A stretch of 64,000 nucleotides of DNA from Nymphaea colorata (taxonomy: Eukaryota; Streptophyta; Magnoliopsida; Nymphaeales; Nymphaeaceae), in NCBI RefSeq assembly GCF_008831285.2, contig NC_045141.1, positions 27,207,315 through 27,271,314 on the forward strand. The letters run 5' to 3'. Both the position numbers and the translations under genes were made by a program. This document shows positions 42,582 to 55,031 of the stretch, in pieces; position 1 is the stretch's first letter; each line of letters opens with the position of its first letter. Under the pieces are notes generated by a model, which saw only the letters and a list, made by a program, of their open reading frames with translations, had not been told where the DNA came from and made no database searches.

Positions 42582-43304
42582 ATGGCTACCATGAATGTTG
42601 CAGATGTATCCCAGTCATCCACCAGCACCACCATCACAACAAACGGCAGCACCATCACCACCACCGGAATCCCTGCTGCCGCCGCCGGCAGCATCACCAC
42701 CACCACTATTGCCAACAGCACCACAAGCCCTGCAACACCAAGCAGATATGAATCCCAAAAGAGAAGAGACTGGAACACCTTTGGGCAGTATCTAAGGAAC
42801 CACAAGCCACCACTATCACTGTCAAAGTGCAGTGGTGCACACGTGTTGGAGTTCCTGCGCTACCTGGACCAGTTCGGCAAGACCAAGGTGCACACCCAGA
42901 TCTGCCCCTTCTTCGGCCACCCTAACCCCCCGTGCCCATGCCCGTGCCCGCTTCGGCAGGCCTGGGGCAGCCTCGATGCGCTCATCGGCCGTCTCCGCGC
43001 CGCCTATGAAGAGAACGGCGGTAAGCCGGAGGCCAATCCCTTCGGCGCCCGCGCAGTGCGACTCTACCTAAGGGAGGTGAGGGAATTGCAGGCGAAGGCA
43101 AGAGGAATCGCTTACGAAAAGAAGAAGAAAAAGCGCCCGCCCCCTACAGTGCAGCAGCCACCATCAGCTCAGCCGCCTGAGACTGTGAAGACAGCCGGGA
43201 TGCTGATCTCCGACAAAGAAGGCGGGCACGTCGTGGCAGAATCGGGCGATCGCGCAGGAGGTTCGATGGTCGGACTGCCTGTGATGAGAAGGGGCCCGTC
43301 TTAA
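42582..43304 (+). CDS. LSH-like: ALOG-domain (LSH/G1-like) transcription regulator
   Basis: A nuclear DNA-binding regulator of organ boundary and light-dependent development; LSH and rice G1/TAWAWA1 are the family models. It is intronless, 240 aa, from ATG 42582. Residues 1-53 are Thr/Ser/Ala-rich and low in complexity. The ALOG domain spans about 54-180: [20 protein letters not shown] at its start, [20 protein letters not shown], the zinc-ribbon insert with [20 protein letters not shown], and [18 protein letters not shown] basic tail ([10 protein letters not shown]) follows as the probable nuclear signal, then a variable C-terminus. The core is markedly GC-rich against its AT-rich flanks. 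It sits alone in a gene-poor interval, which would leave room for distal regulatory sequence (inference). Which LSH paralogue it is cannot be decided. Confidence 0.96.
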   Translation: MATMNVADVSQSSTSTTITTNGSTITTTGIPAAAAGSITTTTIANSTTSPATPSRYESQKRRDWNTFGQYLRNHKPPLSLSKCSGAHVLEFLRYLDQFGKTKVHTQICPFFGHPNPPCPCPCPLRQAWGSLDALIGRLRAAYEENGGKPEANPFGARAVRLYLREVRELQAKARGIAYEKKKKKRPPPTVQQPPSAQPPETVKTAGMLISDKEGGHVVAESGDRAGGSMVGLPVMRRGPS

Positions 43305-46300
43305 TGGGCACCAGTGGGTGGAATTCCCTCTACAGCTGCAAAACGTGAAAACCTTCATCTGTGAGCATCGCAGTGATTGTTGGCTCAGGAAGCCTTCAAC
43401 TTGCACCCCACATCCTACTAACTTTGATTTGATTATCTATGTATTGCCATGGCCACCGTCATCCATCCGTTTCTATCAACTAGTGTCTCCTTCTTATGTG
43501 TAGGGAGGGGTTAGAATTATTGCTTATTACAGGAATACTGGTGTCCATGGTCATCATATGGTTAAGAGTCGTACAAGTATTGGCAGTCATAGTTGTAGTA
43601 TCAGTAGCGTCAGGGCCAACAGTAGCAGTAGTAGTAGTTGAAGAAGCAGATTGAAGAAGAGGAAGAAGAAAGTGATAACGTCATGATGGTGGTGACATGA
43701 TTTACTTTTTATCTTCGTTTTTTCCCCCTTATTTGGTATTGAGTATGAAGGTCACTCTTGTGGTGCATGCGCATCTGCCATGTGTTCCAATGTTGAAACC
43801 TTATAACGTCGTATGCAGGCGGTTAGAGAAACTTAGTGTGTATCTTCGTTTTGTTTGCAGATAAATAATTTAATTTCCAAATAAACTGTTCATAGATGAG
43901 TTCAAAGGAGTTAATTACTTTTTAGATGTGCTCGATTTTGTAGTCTCGCATTCAGGAGGTGCTAACATCGATTGGCATAAGCACAATTCCTCCTCAAGTA
44001 TCAGTGATGCTAAATTTGGGTTGTTCTCTGCAACTGCCGTTGTTTCCCCAGACTTTGGAACGGACAATGCGCATTCAGCAACATTATTTCACTTCTTATT
44101 GCAGTGACATCCAAAGCCACTTTAATTTCTTGTTTGTAGTCATCTTCTTCTCATTTGCTGTCTAGGCCTACAGTCCTAATTGGGTAGCGCATTTTGCATT
44201 GAGAGAGATTTCAGTGGCATATCATTTTGCACTTAACTTTTCGTTCTTCAAATATATGCACTTGTGTTCAGTACAAATACACGAAGAATTGAAGTGGTTG
44301 GTGCCGATTTGTTTTCAGCTCCGCTGCAGTGACCAGGTGTCACCTAGCTTCATTTTATAGAGCATCAGAATATTATTTACACAATAACTAATGTAATTAG
44401 AGCAAAATCCATCAATTTCATTTACCAGATTTCCTCTAAAAGTTTCAACTATTTACACTTATATATGTTGGTTGCACAAGATTCCTCATCTCATCTCTGT
44501 TAAGAAGATTACTATACCGTCAAGTGCTGCCATTGGAGCACACCAGCATATGTGTTTGTAGACGACGTGTCGCAATATGTGGGATCCGGGAACTCAAGGT
44601 ATAATTAGAAGAGCCTTTTCACTGTTCTTTCTGGCCGACAATGTATCCATTACCACTATATTTATTGAATCCACGACGATGGACAAACTTTGCTTCTTCC
44701 ATTCCCGCCGATTTACAGGCATGTTCTTCCCACGGATGTCGTTCATTAGAGTGTTAAATAATTTATTTGGTTGTCCTTGTTTGTGCCTGGTTGTATTTTG
44801 AATTTAAAAATTACAATCAGAAAAACAAAGGAAAAGTGTGATGGAAGATGAAAATATGGTTGGCAGCTATTGATCGGAGGAACATTCCTTTATAATCAAT
44901 TAGTTGTTTCTGATGGTAAAAACAATTGAAGATTGCTCTTGTCTCATTATGTATGTTCTGATAGACACGCCTGACTGGTGAGAGCATATGTAGCCGCATT
45001 TGTAGTTTCTCATGTGATGTTTGTTCCTTCTCTGGCATTAATTCTGCAGATCTCTCTGAAGATTCTGCTCAGAGGGCAACAAATTAATAAATATAAAGTT
45101 TACCGGCCTCCCCGTGCATTTTCTCGAACACCGACTAACTGGTGCTAAAGGAACACCACCATGTTCAATCTTGATCCATAATTTCAGACGTTCTTGCTGT
45201 CAGCGCTTAGTTCAGCAGCTAGGATAGGTCTATGTGCAGTAAAACGACGCGCTCGATCGCTACCTGCCTGACGTTTCACCTTTCAAGTTGTTGTATGTGT
45301 GGACCGTCATGCATGTGGAAAGTGTGCAAGTTTATGAGAGGTAAAGAGGTTGGGATAGTAGCAAAGAAAATGTATGTGCTAGAGAGAGAACGAGAGAGAG
45401 AGAGAGAGAGAGAGATCAGGCTCTGGATTGTTGAAATATAGCAGGGGATTAGTTCATTTTAGCATGCATTTTTCTTTCGATATTCTTACTTGACGATCAC
45501 AGGCAAAATTTTGTTGTTGGTGATCACTTGCTCAAGTTCCTGGTAGTATTGACGTTCCTGATGGTCTCCATTCTTGAAGATGTATTACGGTTCTCAAGCT
45601 TTCGAGGGGAATATTTCAGCAGTCGCTAGCAGCTGGTTCTGAACTGAGGATTGGAAGCCCGGATATATCGGAAATCAACAAATTCACAGTAGCCATTGGC
45701 ATAAAACAGCGTGGCCATCCACAATTTTCAAATCCTCCAAGAGTTTCCTAATCCGCCGCGAGCATAAGCTGTGCCGCTTGGGGGTAGTAACTCATGGAAG
45801 TTAAGTTTGGACATTTGCCACCCGCGAGCTCGGGGCCACGGAAATGATGGCCGCCGATGCTGCAGAATCACTGATTACTAGTTCAGCCCTAATCTTTCCT
45901 AAAGTAATTTGGAATCAAATTCAGAAGACATGACCTAAGCGGCTAGGAATCCATCCATCGACAAGCTACTTGAGCCATAAGGTGAACGGCTTACATTCCA
46001 TAGGCATACATTTTGGAAGAATGACATTTGTTCTCGTTGTGAAGGAAAAGCAAGAACAATATTGATTCTCCCAAAAAAAATAGGACAAAAAAACCCCGTC
46101 CTGCTAATGGTTATCAGGATATGAAGGACTTGGGTTTTTTCTTTTCCTTGGATACTGTTATAGCAACCTGAATTTTATAGCTATTAAAATGCAATCATTC
46201 ACTTATTTTTCTCCTTTCGAGGAGAGAATCTTATTTCACGTCAACGAAGAATTTTAATTTGGTTGTTGGAAAAAAAGGACAAGATTATTTGACGATGGTC

Positions 46301-46500
46301 AAGTTGAATATATATATATATATATGTGGGTGACTTTCTTGTCTGGAAAGCTCAAAAATTCTATTCTCATCTAATAAAGAAAATGATTATATATATAAAA
46401 ATTAAAACCCACACACTTTTGGGAGGAGAAACCGGTGGAATGATCAGTGACATCATCAATGCGTTACAAAAGCATTTACTGTTCAGGAAACTGTAAATGA
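43305..46500. other. Downstream region of the ALOG gene; no further gene seen
   Basis: The first few hundred bases are probably 3' untranslated region and include an AGT/GAA trinucleotide-rich tract at about 43618-43672. The rest is AT-rich, with short frames lacking domains (for example 43959-44165 and 44577-44801) and a (GA)n tract at 45381-45414. Confidence 0.5.
45381..45414. repeat. (GA)n microsatellite
   Basis: AG dinucleotide run with one interruption. Confidence 0.95.
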
Positions 46501-46584
46501 AAGTGGGCTGGGTGATTTATTCATTAATGAAATATACACCAAGAAATGAGTCTCAATTGTCATGATGAGGTCATCGTTATTCAA

Positions 46585-46850
46585 TTGAACTTAATGACGA
46601 TCATACTACGTCAGTAAATTAGGGTTGTTGGAGACGATTTTCTTAACGATTGAACATTGTCAATGATTTTTTGTCACTGATGCCCAGTAAGCAACACTGA
46701 TGGTTCTTTGGCGGCTGGGCACAATATCTGATTTTTTTACCAGTGACTTTCGACAGCAACATTGATGCTGCTTAATGATGGTAAAATAGTGTCATTGTAC
46801 ATTCCATTGATTAACAAAAAATGAGTGTCAGTGAAACAATAAATATTTGA
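46585..46850. mobile_element. Possible CACTA subterminal fragment
   Basis: It shares the motifs cgtcagtaaa (near 46609) and gtgtcagt (near 46827) with the better CACTA terminus at 51.0 kb, and contains repeated aacactgatgg/aacattgatgc phrases. No CACTA or TAGTG end is visible, so the assignment rests on shared subterminal motifs only. Confidence 0.25.
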
Positions 46851-47258
46851 TATGCGAATGATCGGTCAATGTTAATAATACTTACTACATTTAAATAGTC
46901 ACCTTTATATATAAAAAAAATTGAATGATGACGTTGGTTTTTTATTGGCATCTAGAACTCAAGTCTCTCCTCTCTCTCTTTTCGTGAACTCTCTCCCACT
47001 CTCTTCCTTTCAAGTAGGAGCCCTGGTGTCTCTTCCCTTACCGTCGCCAGCAAGCCCACCGGCGATGGCAGGCGAGGAGCTGTAGGGGCTAATGCCACCT
47101 GGCAGGCCCAGAGTGCCAGTGATGGCCTTGCAAGAAGGAAGAGAGAGAGAAGGGGTTCACTTGGAGAGATAAAGAGGGAGGGAGAGTGGGGAGATCAGCT
47201 ATCTGAGATTTGATGTTCCTTTATATCTAAAAAAAAACTGGAGTCAGCATTCAGGAAC

Positions 47259-47280
47259 TATATATATATATATATATATA
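47259..47280. repeat. (TA)n microsatellite
   Basis: A TA dinucleotide run of about 22 bases. A similar run is at 50694-50713. Confidence 0.95.
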
Positions 47281-48649
47281 CAAAAGAGAGAGAAAATCTA
47301 TTATCACAAAGCTAGTACTTCTTGTTTTCAAAGTTAGTATATTTTATACACTGTATCAAAACGCTGAATTCAAGCAACTGAACTCCTTTTCTTTATCATT
47401 CACTTCACTTCTCCAATTAAATTATACTTAACGAGAGACATGAGCGATTCCAAGATGTTAGGGTTGCTATGGCTGGGCATAGTGACATATAGAATCCTTT
47501 TACATATGTAAGCCTTTTATTATTGAAACAACTAGCCAAGGTAACTAGGTTTACCGTAGACATGAAAATTGAACGTGTAACTAATATATATATTTTTTAT
47601 ACCCTCCATAGTCCATGCCAACCAAAAAAAGAACAGCTTATAAGGTCCTGGGCCTTACGGCAACCTAAAACATGGGCCGTGAGAGTAGTGATTCTATTGA
47701 ACCATTGTGAGCTCTTTCATTGCGAGCTTTAAACCGACTCACCTAACCAGTTGTAAAAACTCAACTCCTTGTTAATTAGCAACCTATACCGAGTTGGTCG
47801 GGCCATTCTTCTGAAACCCCCTGAGCGAAAGCAAGTTCTTAGTTCGGCTGCTGTGAGGCGAACATTCAGACACAGCGGTGCACCTTTGCTACAGTTGTTA
47901 ATTAATTGATTTTAACATGATCATGCTTCTTTTTGTTCGAACAGTTTCCTTATCATGAGTCACCTGAAGCTCCGTATACTGGAAAATCCATATGGTGGAT
48001 TCAAAAGATGGCTCTGCTGGTTTTTTGGACAGCTAGGATGCTTCGAGCGTCTGGATTTCTTATCACCATGCACATGCCCTTTTTCTGCAAGGTGAGGCAG
48101 TAAGTTCATTTGGGGAGTCTGTGGGGATCATTATAGATCTTTGCAGTGTCAGGAAAGGCAAACGCATGTACAACAGGTATAGAGCAAAGGCCCATCTGTC
48201 GAAGTGATCACTGATCCACGCGCAGTTTCTCCAAATCATAAATCAAAATGAGGAAGGAAAAATTTCAAGTGGCAGCTTCCAACTGTTTGCCTTCAGAGCC
48301 ACAGGCCGCCAAATAAAAATTTTCGCTAGAAGAAAAAAAGGGATGCCGACGTGGGCATCTCAATAAGATTTTCACGAGGAATGAAATGCGGAAAACAAAC
48401 TGTCAGTATGAAGAAGAAGGATATAGAAACTAGCCATCGAAGCAGTAGATCGATGCAGGTGCTAACTCTACTAGTGATAGAGAAATAGCAGAAGCATATT
48501 AAAGCTAGAGTTTCGGACTCCATGAGAGGTGCCCCAGTTCCAAAAAAGGAATCTATTCAAAACCAACCATCACCAAGAAAAGTTGCGATCTACCCGCTTT
48601 AGACGCTATTCAAGAAATCGAATAGCCTTGCACCGAAAAAGACTCAAGC

Positions 48650-48672
48650 TCTCTCTCTCTCTCTCTCTCTCT
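48650..48672. repeat. (CT)n microsatellite
   Basis: A CT dinucleotide run of about 23 bases. Confidence 0.95.
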
Positions 48673-49159
48673 GTTCTTTCACGCAATTATTGGTTCTCAA
48701 CTTGTCATGGTACATAATTCCACTGTTTGTCAGTAAAGGAATCCTTTTACTGCATCTAAAACAACTAGAGCAGTGTCATATCATGTCGCACTCTTCGCCA
48801 TGAAAATTTAAGGTCTTCCTCTTTGCTCAAAATTCCCAACCAATTAAATCTCAGCAACGCATCGGTTACCGTAAAATGTACACCGCTAATATGCAAATAA
48901 AAGCAGATCCACTTTAAGTTCATCACGTGCTTCAATCTTATATGACCTAAACCTTGCATAAATTCTGTGGCAAAGGCCCCTGCTGCTCCCCCCACCCTTC
49001 CCTTCGCCCCTCACTATAATACTTAATGCGGATTTGAAAAATCTCACATTGGGAGAATAATTGCAAGAACTCCACCTTGGTACGACAAAATTAAGTCGAG
49101 CTGGCCAGGTCCATATCATATCCTGGGTGTGACTGCACATGTTTCAAGCTCATTTGGTT

Positions 49160-50040
49160 GAGTCACCAGATGTAATGTTCCGGCCGTACTTAAGGCTGTG
49201 TATATGGGCTCCAACTGAGCTAGCTCGAGTTCGGCTTGATTTATCAGGCCTTTCAGTAGGGGCGAGAGCGAGATGTTCAGGATTGATCCCAACATTGAGC
49301 AGAAGAAATTCTTTCTAGTTGGCAAATGTATATTTACTTGGCTCAAGCACATTTTGATTTAGAGTAGAGCTTTACAAGGTGAGCTCAAACCTGACTTGAT
49401 AGCTGACTGTAGAGCTATATCAAGCTCGAACTCATTTATGCTCGGGAGATAAAACCGATTGAGCTCAAGCTTGCACCTGGGTTCAACTCGGTAACATTTC
49501 AGCTTGATTGAACCTCGATAACTAGCTATATAGTCGAGTCTATTGGACTTGGGTCTAAGGGCAGTTTCATGAGGCGGGCCGAATTAAAGTTTTTAAATTT
49601 TAACTAGAGTAAAATATCATTTTTCAAAATTTTCAAGTGAAATTTTTTAAATTTACATGCCATTTTTTAAAAAAAAAATTGAGGGGGGGCCGAGACCCAA
49701 GCTAACCCTATCTTGGCTCCGCCCACGCTTGGGTCCAGCTTTGCAGGGATCAAACTGGACACAAATCCAACACTATGAGTTGAGTTGGTTCGACTCACAG
49801 GACACCTTTAGTTGTACATGAGAATACTCCAATTCAATCAAGCAGACGTCATACAACTTGAACTTGACTTGTTTACAAACTCCAACAAGCGCACCTCATA
49901 TAACTTGAACTTGACTTGTTACAAACTCAAATTTTAATTTAATCTTTGTTTAAGAGACAAAGATAAGGTCGATTGACGTAACAGATCGTGTTTGAGTCCA
50001 ATCTGAGTTTGGCTTGAGTCGTTGTACACCCCTAGCCATT
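49160..50040. repeat. Interspersed repeat rich in gagctc/ctcgag motifs, copy 2
   Basis: Recurrent phrases (agctcgagttcggcttg, gagctcaaacctgacttg, gagctcaagcttgcacc, gagtttggcttgagtcg) match the style of the block at 38.46-38.82 kb. Near its end (49820-49930) a short internal duplication of cttgaacttgacttgtt is visible. It is interrupted by a younger 172-bp insertion at 49556-49727. Non-coding; class unknown. Confidence 0.5.
49556..49727. mobile_element. hAT-type MITE with 8-bp target duplication
   Basis: A 172-bp insertion is flanked by the direct 8-mer cttgggtc (49548-49555 and 49728-49735), the target-duplication length of hAT elements. Its right end, ggggggccgag...cttggctccgcccac, is the GC-rich tail common in plant hAT MITEs. 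The left end (taagggcag) matches the complement of the right end only over GGGC(A/G)G, so the inverted repeats are degraded. The middle is A/T-rich and non-coding. Confidence 0.65.
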
Positions 50041-50693
50041 CGCCAAGTTTAGTAATAGGTGTGGCAGTCAATCAAATCAATTAAAGATGGAATTTAAATA
50101 TTGCTATAACTGAAACTTTTGTGTCTCAATTTTCATACAAGTTTGTCTCTTGGTTATACACGCATACGTTAGAAGAGGAGATCAGATCCGGTAAACAAAG
50201 AATAACCGTAGCAATATATATCCATAAAAAACGATAGTGTAACGTTAGACAATATTATTTGGGTGGAAAAGCGTTTTGACAAACAACAATAATAATAGAG
50301 AGGAGAACGTTAATGGTTTTCATTGACACCATGGTCGTATTTGAACAAACCAAGATGACTTTAAGCCTCAGCGTACGGGTCACATTGTTTTTGTGAATTT
50401 GTCAACAAGACAACTCTCCCGCGCCAGAAAAAGTTGGGCAAAGCTTTAATATCAAGCCATATATATGTGTTTTCTTCGCTAATGGTTGAAACTTGAAAGG
50501 TCGAACTAGAAACTCCTCCCTTACCAAGGAACGCCCCCCAATTCACACCAGATAAAGGATAGTCGATGTACTAATGGTTGATAATTCAAGCATCTTTAGG
50601 CACTTAAGGTTTCTCGTAAAAACTATTTTAAATGCGAAAGTTTAAAGCAGTATTCGAATTATGTCTTTCCAAAGTTCTCTCACTCTCTCTCTT

Positions 50694-50713
50694 TATATAT
50701 ATATATATATATG
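50694..50713. repeat. (TA)n microsatellite
   Basis: A TA dinucleotide run of about 20 bases. Confidence 0.9.
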
Positions 50714-51006
50714 GTATATATGTGTGTGTGCAGCACCCAGGCCTTCAGCTTCTCAACCAATGCACCATTTGCCTCTCTATTCCGGAGTCTTGCATTTGAG
50801 GTAGAGTCCAATTTTATACGCCTTATAGTAATTAGGCAGAAATATATAATTAATTGTGCCACCTCATTCCTGCTCGCCTACTTTTCAAGGAAAAAAAAAT
50901 CAGGGTTTCATTTAGCAAGCAAATGCCCCTATGTCTTAATGCAGAGGCAAGTACCACACATCTAATTTGGCATAACAGCGTCGACACCAGCGTTTTCAAC
51001 TAATTG

Positions 51007-51440
51007 CACTACAAAAAGTCATGCAGTTACTGATGCAAAAGAAAATAAGTGTCAGTAAGACGTTCCCTTTTGAATGTCAGTAACGAGGAAATATTACTGA
51101 GGGGTAGTGGATCTTCGTCAGTAAAAATTCTTGCCCTTGCGAAGTTCATAAGAAACAGCATATAGCGGTGCGCACTTCACCGTTATAGATCACGTCAATC
51201 GTTAATACCGCTTCCCTTCGTCAGTAAAAAGTATACCGCGTCATTGAAAGTCCATTGCGTTTTGTGCGAAGAAAGGGATGCGGCGAGAACGTTCACCGGT
51301 ATAGGTCCAGGAAAGAAAACTTCAAGGTATACGACAATCATTACTGACGTGTCCTCTAAATCGTCATTAAAGGTTTGTATCTATCCTGACAAGTAAGATC
51401 CGCGTCACAGAAACTCCGTTGTTTTAAGAAACCTATAGCG
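51007..51440 (+). mobile_element. CACTA-type transposon left terminus
   Basis: The sequence begins CACTACAAAAAGTC at 51007, matching the canonical CACTA terminus. It is followed by a dense set of subterminal motifs: gtgtcagtaagacg, atgtcagtaacg, ttcgtcagtaaaaa (twice) and gcgtcattgaaag, all within about 250 bp. This structure is diagnostic of plant En/Spm-like elements. No transposase-like frame and no TAGTG partner end were found to the right, so it is a deleted remnant. Confidence 0.65.
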
Positions 51441-51860
51441 GTCTGCTCCATCAATTGATCTGCGGTTCGGACTCGTGCGTATCTGTACTCCAAATTAAAC
51501 CTCTTTTCTTGACCAATTGGTCTGCTCCATCAATTGGTATAGGAGTACCATCTCTTTTCATGACCTTGCATAGGCCCCTTTAGTCGAAAGAACTAAACAA
51601 TGGCAAACTCTGCGGATGATTTGGGCTGAACGTTTCTTTGTGGTGGTGAATATGGTCATCTAAGAATGAGATATTCCCAATGAATGAAATACTTTCTATC
51701 AACATACTGCTGGATACACTTTATAGCGTATGGTTAGTTCCTAAAATGAAATGGACTAATAACAATTTGAATGCTATGCTGCAAGAATTGCATCCCGCAT
51801 TTAGATGCATGTTTGTTTTTATTCATAGGCCTCCACCAATCCGTTGGCCTTGGACAGCAG

Positions 51861-51863
<3 letters not shown>

Positions 51864-51893
<30 letters not shown>
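51864..51893. repeat. (CT)n microsatellite
   Basis: A CT dinucleotide run of about 28-30 bases. Confidence 0.95.
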
Positions 51894-51896
<3 letters not shown>

Positions 51897-53151
51897 ATGC
51901 CACCTTTTTTTGGATTGCTCCTTCTTGTCTCATCAACCCCCTAAATCGTTTGTTTTGCCATATTTCACCTTCACGTGGATTCCTTGTGGGGGCTATTTGA
52001 AAGATGGGCCCCTTCCCTTCCCTGCCGTGGCCCCTTCCCTCCCCTTTCCAGCCGTGGTTGGGTGCAACCTAGCTCTACAGCCCGACTGCATATACTTGTC
52101 TCTTAGTCTCTGTTTGCAGTTCGTACATCTCTCTTCCTGTCTCTCACCATATTAACATTCATCATTATAAACGGGGTTCTTCTGTCACTGAAATATGAGC
52201 AGGACCATGCTGTTTTTACTTTGTTTGGATGCCCTGACCATCCTGCACGTAGGGCAATTATTTTCCCCACAGTCCACTGCGACTAGTAGAACATCAAATG
52301 GTTGTAGATGTTCCTAATCAAAGATCGCAACGTCATGCTTGAGCTTGAGAGTGAGGATGAATGATATTTGAAAATCATCTCGGATGAACCATTTAAAGCG
52401 ACTGACATGCGAAGTTCAGATTGCAAAAGCTGATGGTATTAAAAGAAACTAAGTGCACATACAACCATCCATGACCCAACTGCTTTCTTTCATTAATGAT
52501 TGAGCACTTAAATATTTTATTGCTCACATCTTATGAATTATATTGTTGTTTCAGGTTATAATGTTTTAACATCTGCATATGTTTTTTCTGAAGCACAAAA
52601 AGTGAATGGTAACATTATTAGCACTACAACGTCGAACCACACTAGTGTTGACATAGGTACAAAGTATCATAGGATTCATGTCTCGGATGGATGGATGAGC
52701 TGAAAATTTGAAAATTAGAAGCTAGCTATGGTGGGTCTAGTTTCCCTATCATGGAAAGGGCGAATATATAGTACACAGAGCTCGGACGGCGGATCAGTTA
52801 CGCTGTTAATACGTACATAACGCTGTCCTTGCTTCGGTTGTGTGGATAAACACGACCACTGTCAATCATATATCCAAATGCTTCCATATAAAGCTTCTTC
52901 CATCCAGTAATGCCATGCACTGTTCTTTAATTCCTTAGCCAGAAATGCGATGGGATGGATGGAGATGCAGTGCTTGAAAGCATGGCTTCCCTGCTCCACA
53001 TGCTACAAATGAATGCCGATACGAAGAAAACCCCCAAAATATGACTGTGAAGTAAATCAGAGAAAATCCTTTTCCTTAGAAGGTTACAAATGGCACGCAA
53101 AAGAGAGAGACTGTGCACGAAGGTGCTGCCATGATCAAAATTCAGTAAGTC

Positions 53152-53405
53152 AACTGTTCTTCTCTTACCATGATCTCAGCAACACTATTCCAACCTTTTG
53201 CTTTTAGTGTACCAAAAGATACGCTTGAAAGGGAACGGGGGTCCACCATTAATTTGAAACCATGAATTGGACAGCAATCTTGGAATGCAGGTGGCCGGTC
53301 CATTAATCTTTCATTATCTGATTCTAACAAGATTGATCGAGCGACTTTAATCATGGAAGCTTGCTGGGGCTGAAATTTTAGCTGGACACGAAGATGATAT
53401 CCCAC
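53152..53405 (-). pseudogene. Exon-like open block, unrecognised protein
   Basis: On the minus strand about 80 codons are open from 53405, with coding-like phrases (KVARSILLESDNERLMDRPP, then HGFKLMVDPRSLSSVSFG). The block ends at a good donor (ATCATG|GTAAGAG). A possible acceptor (ccccaag) lies just upstream, near 53406-53412. No domain is recognised and no partner exons were identified on either side. It may be a stranded gene fragment. Confidence 0.3.
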
Positions 53406-55008
53406 CTTGGGGATGGTTCAGCCTCGATCAGATACAGCAGGGAGCTGGCAACAGTTGAGGCGGTAGAAAGCAATTTGCAAGCGATCAGCCATTCAAAATT
53501 TAGAGAAAAGAAGGGCAAGTTTGCCTTCACCAAGCTATTTTACGTGTAAAGACAGGTCACCTGTATTGTATATAAACGTGGGAGTTCTCAAATTGCCAAG
53601 GATTTCAGACTCCTGGCTTTTAAACTCAACCTAGCTAATAATCTCTAGTCTCTGTATTTCAAACGATAGCCAAAGGTTAGCAGCATCCTAAAAAGGAGGT
53701 CGTGGTATATAAATACATATACAATCATACGAATCCACCCTATTCGTATTTACTGTCTTCTCATCTCTATGACAGGGGAAGTGGGTTGAGGAAATAGCGG
53801 AAACAGGAGTGGCGCAGAGAATCTGAGTAGGAGGTGCGAAGGAACTACGGCGCCCGTACCTTGGTCAGTAAGAGCTGACCGCATGCGGTAAACATCTTAC
53901 CCTCCTTTAGTGCGACGTGATGCGTGGGACCCTGCAAGTGGAAGAGCGCCACACCCACGTGAACACCTCTGCGCCTGTCGGACAGCTTCCCGGCCCTGAC
54001 CATTAAGGACGAGCTCTTAGTTTACCACGGGCGTCTTTTCTTTTTCTCTTCGTTTAGGAAAAGAGAGCGATGAACTGACCGGTGAAAGGAACTAAACTTG
54101 AGAAGATGCTCTAGCTTTATTCCGGATTGGATTGAACAGATAAAATGTGTTATGCATGTTTGAATAAATTCATGTGTTTGATATGGTACTAGTGTTACGA
54201 GAAAACCAAGTAAAGATCTGGCGATCGGACAAGCTGCAAGGCTCATGGCCAAGACAGGAAAGTTCAAAGGAGCTTCTATCACGTGTTCCTTAGGAAATTC
54301 AATGAGTTTGTAGCAGAGTTAGTCAAGTTTCAACTGGATGCTATACAGGACACGCCAATTAGTAGAACATAGACAGAAACCTAAACAGTTAGTGGAGGCA
54401 AACTATTCCACCGCACTGTCAGAAATCTCAGTTGTGTTTCACATGAGCCGATTATCTTTCGGATATATATATATATATGTATAGGATAAGAAAGTATGGT
54501 TGGTTGGTATCTCGGCTGTCTCGATTCGGAGAATACACCCGGGACGGTGGATGCATGATACGAATATTTTGATTGAACCCCCAAGCAGAGCTGTCGTGAT
54601 GTGGAGATTCCTCGCCTTCTGCCTTCTCACAGGTAGTAGGTTTACGTGTCATGATATGAGCCGGTGGTGTCAAATCAAACGGCGGTACGACGTCGCAGTC
54701 AGGAGAAAAAGAAGAGGAACTTGGGAATTTCTTTTAAATATAAAATTTTGTTGGAAGCAGCTTCTTCAGACTGGCAGTCGGTGGCCGTATGCAGGTGCGC
54801 ACGGTGGCGTGTGTAAGAAAAGGGAGAGTTACAGAACCGCCCGTACCTTTCACGATAATGACGGATGGCGTCCCCAACTCGAACTGTTCGTCGGCGGGGT
54901 AGCTGTTTTGACTTGACACTCCCCGTCCTTTCTCCCCTCCCTCCTCAAAGCTCCATCCCATCCCATCTTTCTAAGCTGTCGGTATGTGAGGTTAAAACCC
55001 GCAAACAA

Positions 55009-55031
55009 TTTTTTTTTTTTTTTTTTTTTAA
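55009..55031. repeat. Poly-T run
   Basis: A homopolymer of about 22 T. Confidence 0.9.

Larger units (their letters stand above)
46851..49159. other. Gene-free stretch with a GC-rich island and simple repeats
   Basis: A locally GC-rich patch at 47030-47190 between CT-rich and GA-rich flanks resembles a gene or transposon leader, but no open frame follows (the ATG at 47064 stops within seven codons). An exon-like 147-bp open block at 47945-48091 is bounded by an acceptor and a donor but is not recognised. (TA)n lies at 47259-47280 and (CT)n at 48650-48672. Confidence 0.45.

Noticed and set aside
42395-42805. 136-codon minus-strand frame over the ALOG 5' end
   Set aside because: Antisense of the low-complexity Thr/Ala region; no domain.
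47030-47190. GC-rich patch between CT- and GA-rich flanks, resembling a gene start
   Set aside because: The only ATG in a good context stops within seven codons and no open exon follows.
54500-54916. 138-codon plus-strand open frame
   Set aside because: The longest frame in its region, but the residue mix is random-like (many Trp, Arg, Cys), overlapping antisense frames are equally open, and no family is recognised.
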